This document shows, in pieces, positions 39,363-39,373 of a DNA stretch of 39,373 nucleotides. The notes under the pieces were generated by a model. It was not told where the DNA came from. It saw only the letters and a program-made list of their open reading frames with translations, and did not search any database. The stretch comes from Candidatus Fimenecus excrementavium (GTDB lineage Bacteria; Bacillota; Clostridia; Oscillospirales; Acutalibacteraceae), in assembly GCA_018712805.1 (NCBI GenBank), contig DVGI01000036.1:1-39373 (forward strand), in the 5' to 3' direction. The first letter of the stretch is position 1. Every line of letters begins with the position of its first letter. Both the position numbers and the translations under genes were made by a program.

Positions 39363-39373
39363 ACAAAGCTGTA

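Noticed and set aside
1-39373. CRISPR array or phage region
   Set aside because: No regularly spaced repeats, cas genes, phage structural genes or integrases were seen.

Overview
The window looks like a chromosomal segment of an anaerobic, spore-forming Firmicute of class Clostridia, most like Oscillospiraceae/Ruminococcaceae gut or rumen bacteria (an inference from gene content; no 16S gene is present). The reasons are a spoIIR gene, two unusual [FeFe]-hydrogenase-type proteins, bifunctional AdhE with a Rex regulator, an M-box ahead of mgtE, several glycoside hydrolases, strong AGGAGG-type ribosome binding sites and near-consensus sigma-A promoters. Most genes lie on the minus strand. Only fucO, tRNA-Leu, a Nudix gene and trmO lie on the plus strand.

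Layout. Positions 1-2997: a glycosyltransferase cut by the window edge, a YczE-type membrane protein, a gene-poor stretch and a small HD-type (p)ppGpp hydrolase-like protein. Positions 3151-5252: greA-lysS with its own promoter. Positions 5249-10450: ftsE-ftsX-M23 peptidase-S41 protein, a cell-wall hydrolysis operon, followed by an unknown gene whose start codon abuts the operon terminator. The S41 protein has lost both catalytic residues and FtsE has a long acidic tail. Positions 10729-13037: a CdaR/PucR-type regulator and two tandem membrane-anchored proteins sharing a Cys/His domain. Positions 13139-16190: a Crp/Fnr-family regulator followed by a three-gene ABC uptake system, divergent from an iron-dependent alcohol dehydrogenase (fucO-like, 16357-17505). 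Positions 17574-20806: a DegV lipid-binding protein, a GH20 hexosaminidase and spoIIR.

Positions 20909-29731 hold the most interesting block, all co-directional: rex, adhE, an APH-fold kinase-like gene, a small [2Fe-2S] thioredoxin-fold protein, a PAS-containing sensory-type [FeFe] hydrogenase, a SpoIIE/PP2C-type phosphatase and a group-B-like [FeFe] hydrogenase. Two Rex-type operators sit on the rex promoter. A strong hairpin terminator lies inside the block, between the small iron-sulfur gene and the sensory hydrogenase. I read this as a redox (NADH/H2) control module joined to ethanol production.

Positions 29967-31728: mgtE with a Mg2+-sensing M-box, its terminator and a 29-codon ORF in the leader. 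Positions 31761-34152: a 21-codon ORF, a stand-alone FakA C-terminal-like domain, a GH26 mannanase-like lipoprotein and a Gfo/Idh/MocA oxidoreductase. Positions 34255-35738: tRNA-Leu(UAA) with a perfect promoter and terminator, a Nudix hydrolase and trmO. Positions 35788-39373: a GH3 enzyme with permuted domain order and the C-terminal part of a GPH sugar transporter, apparently truncated next to hairpin-rich DNA at the window edge.

All assignments come from reading the sequence and from memory of protein families. No database search was run.
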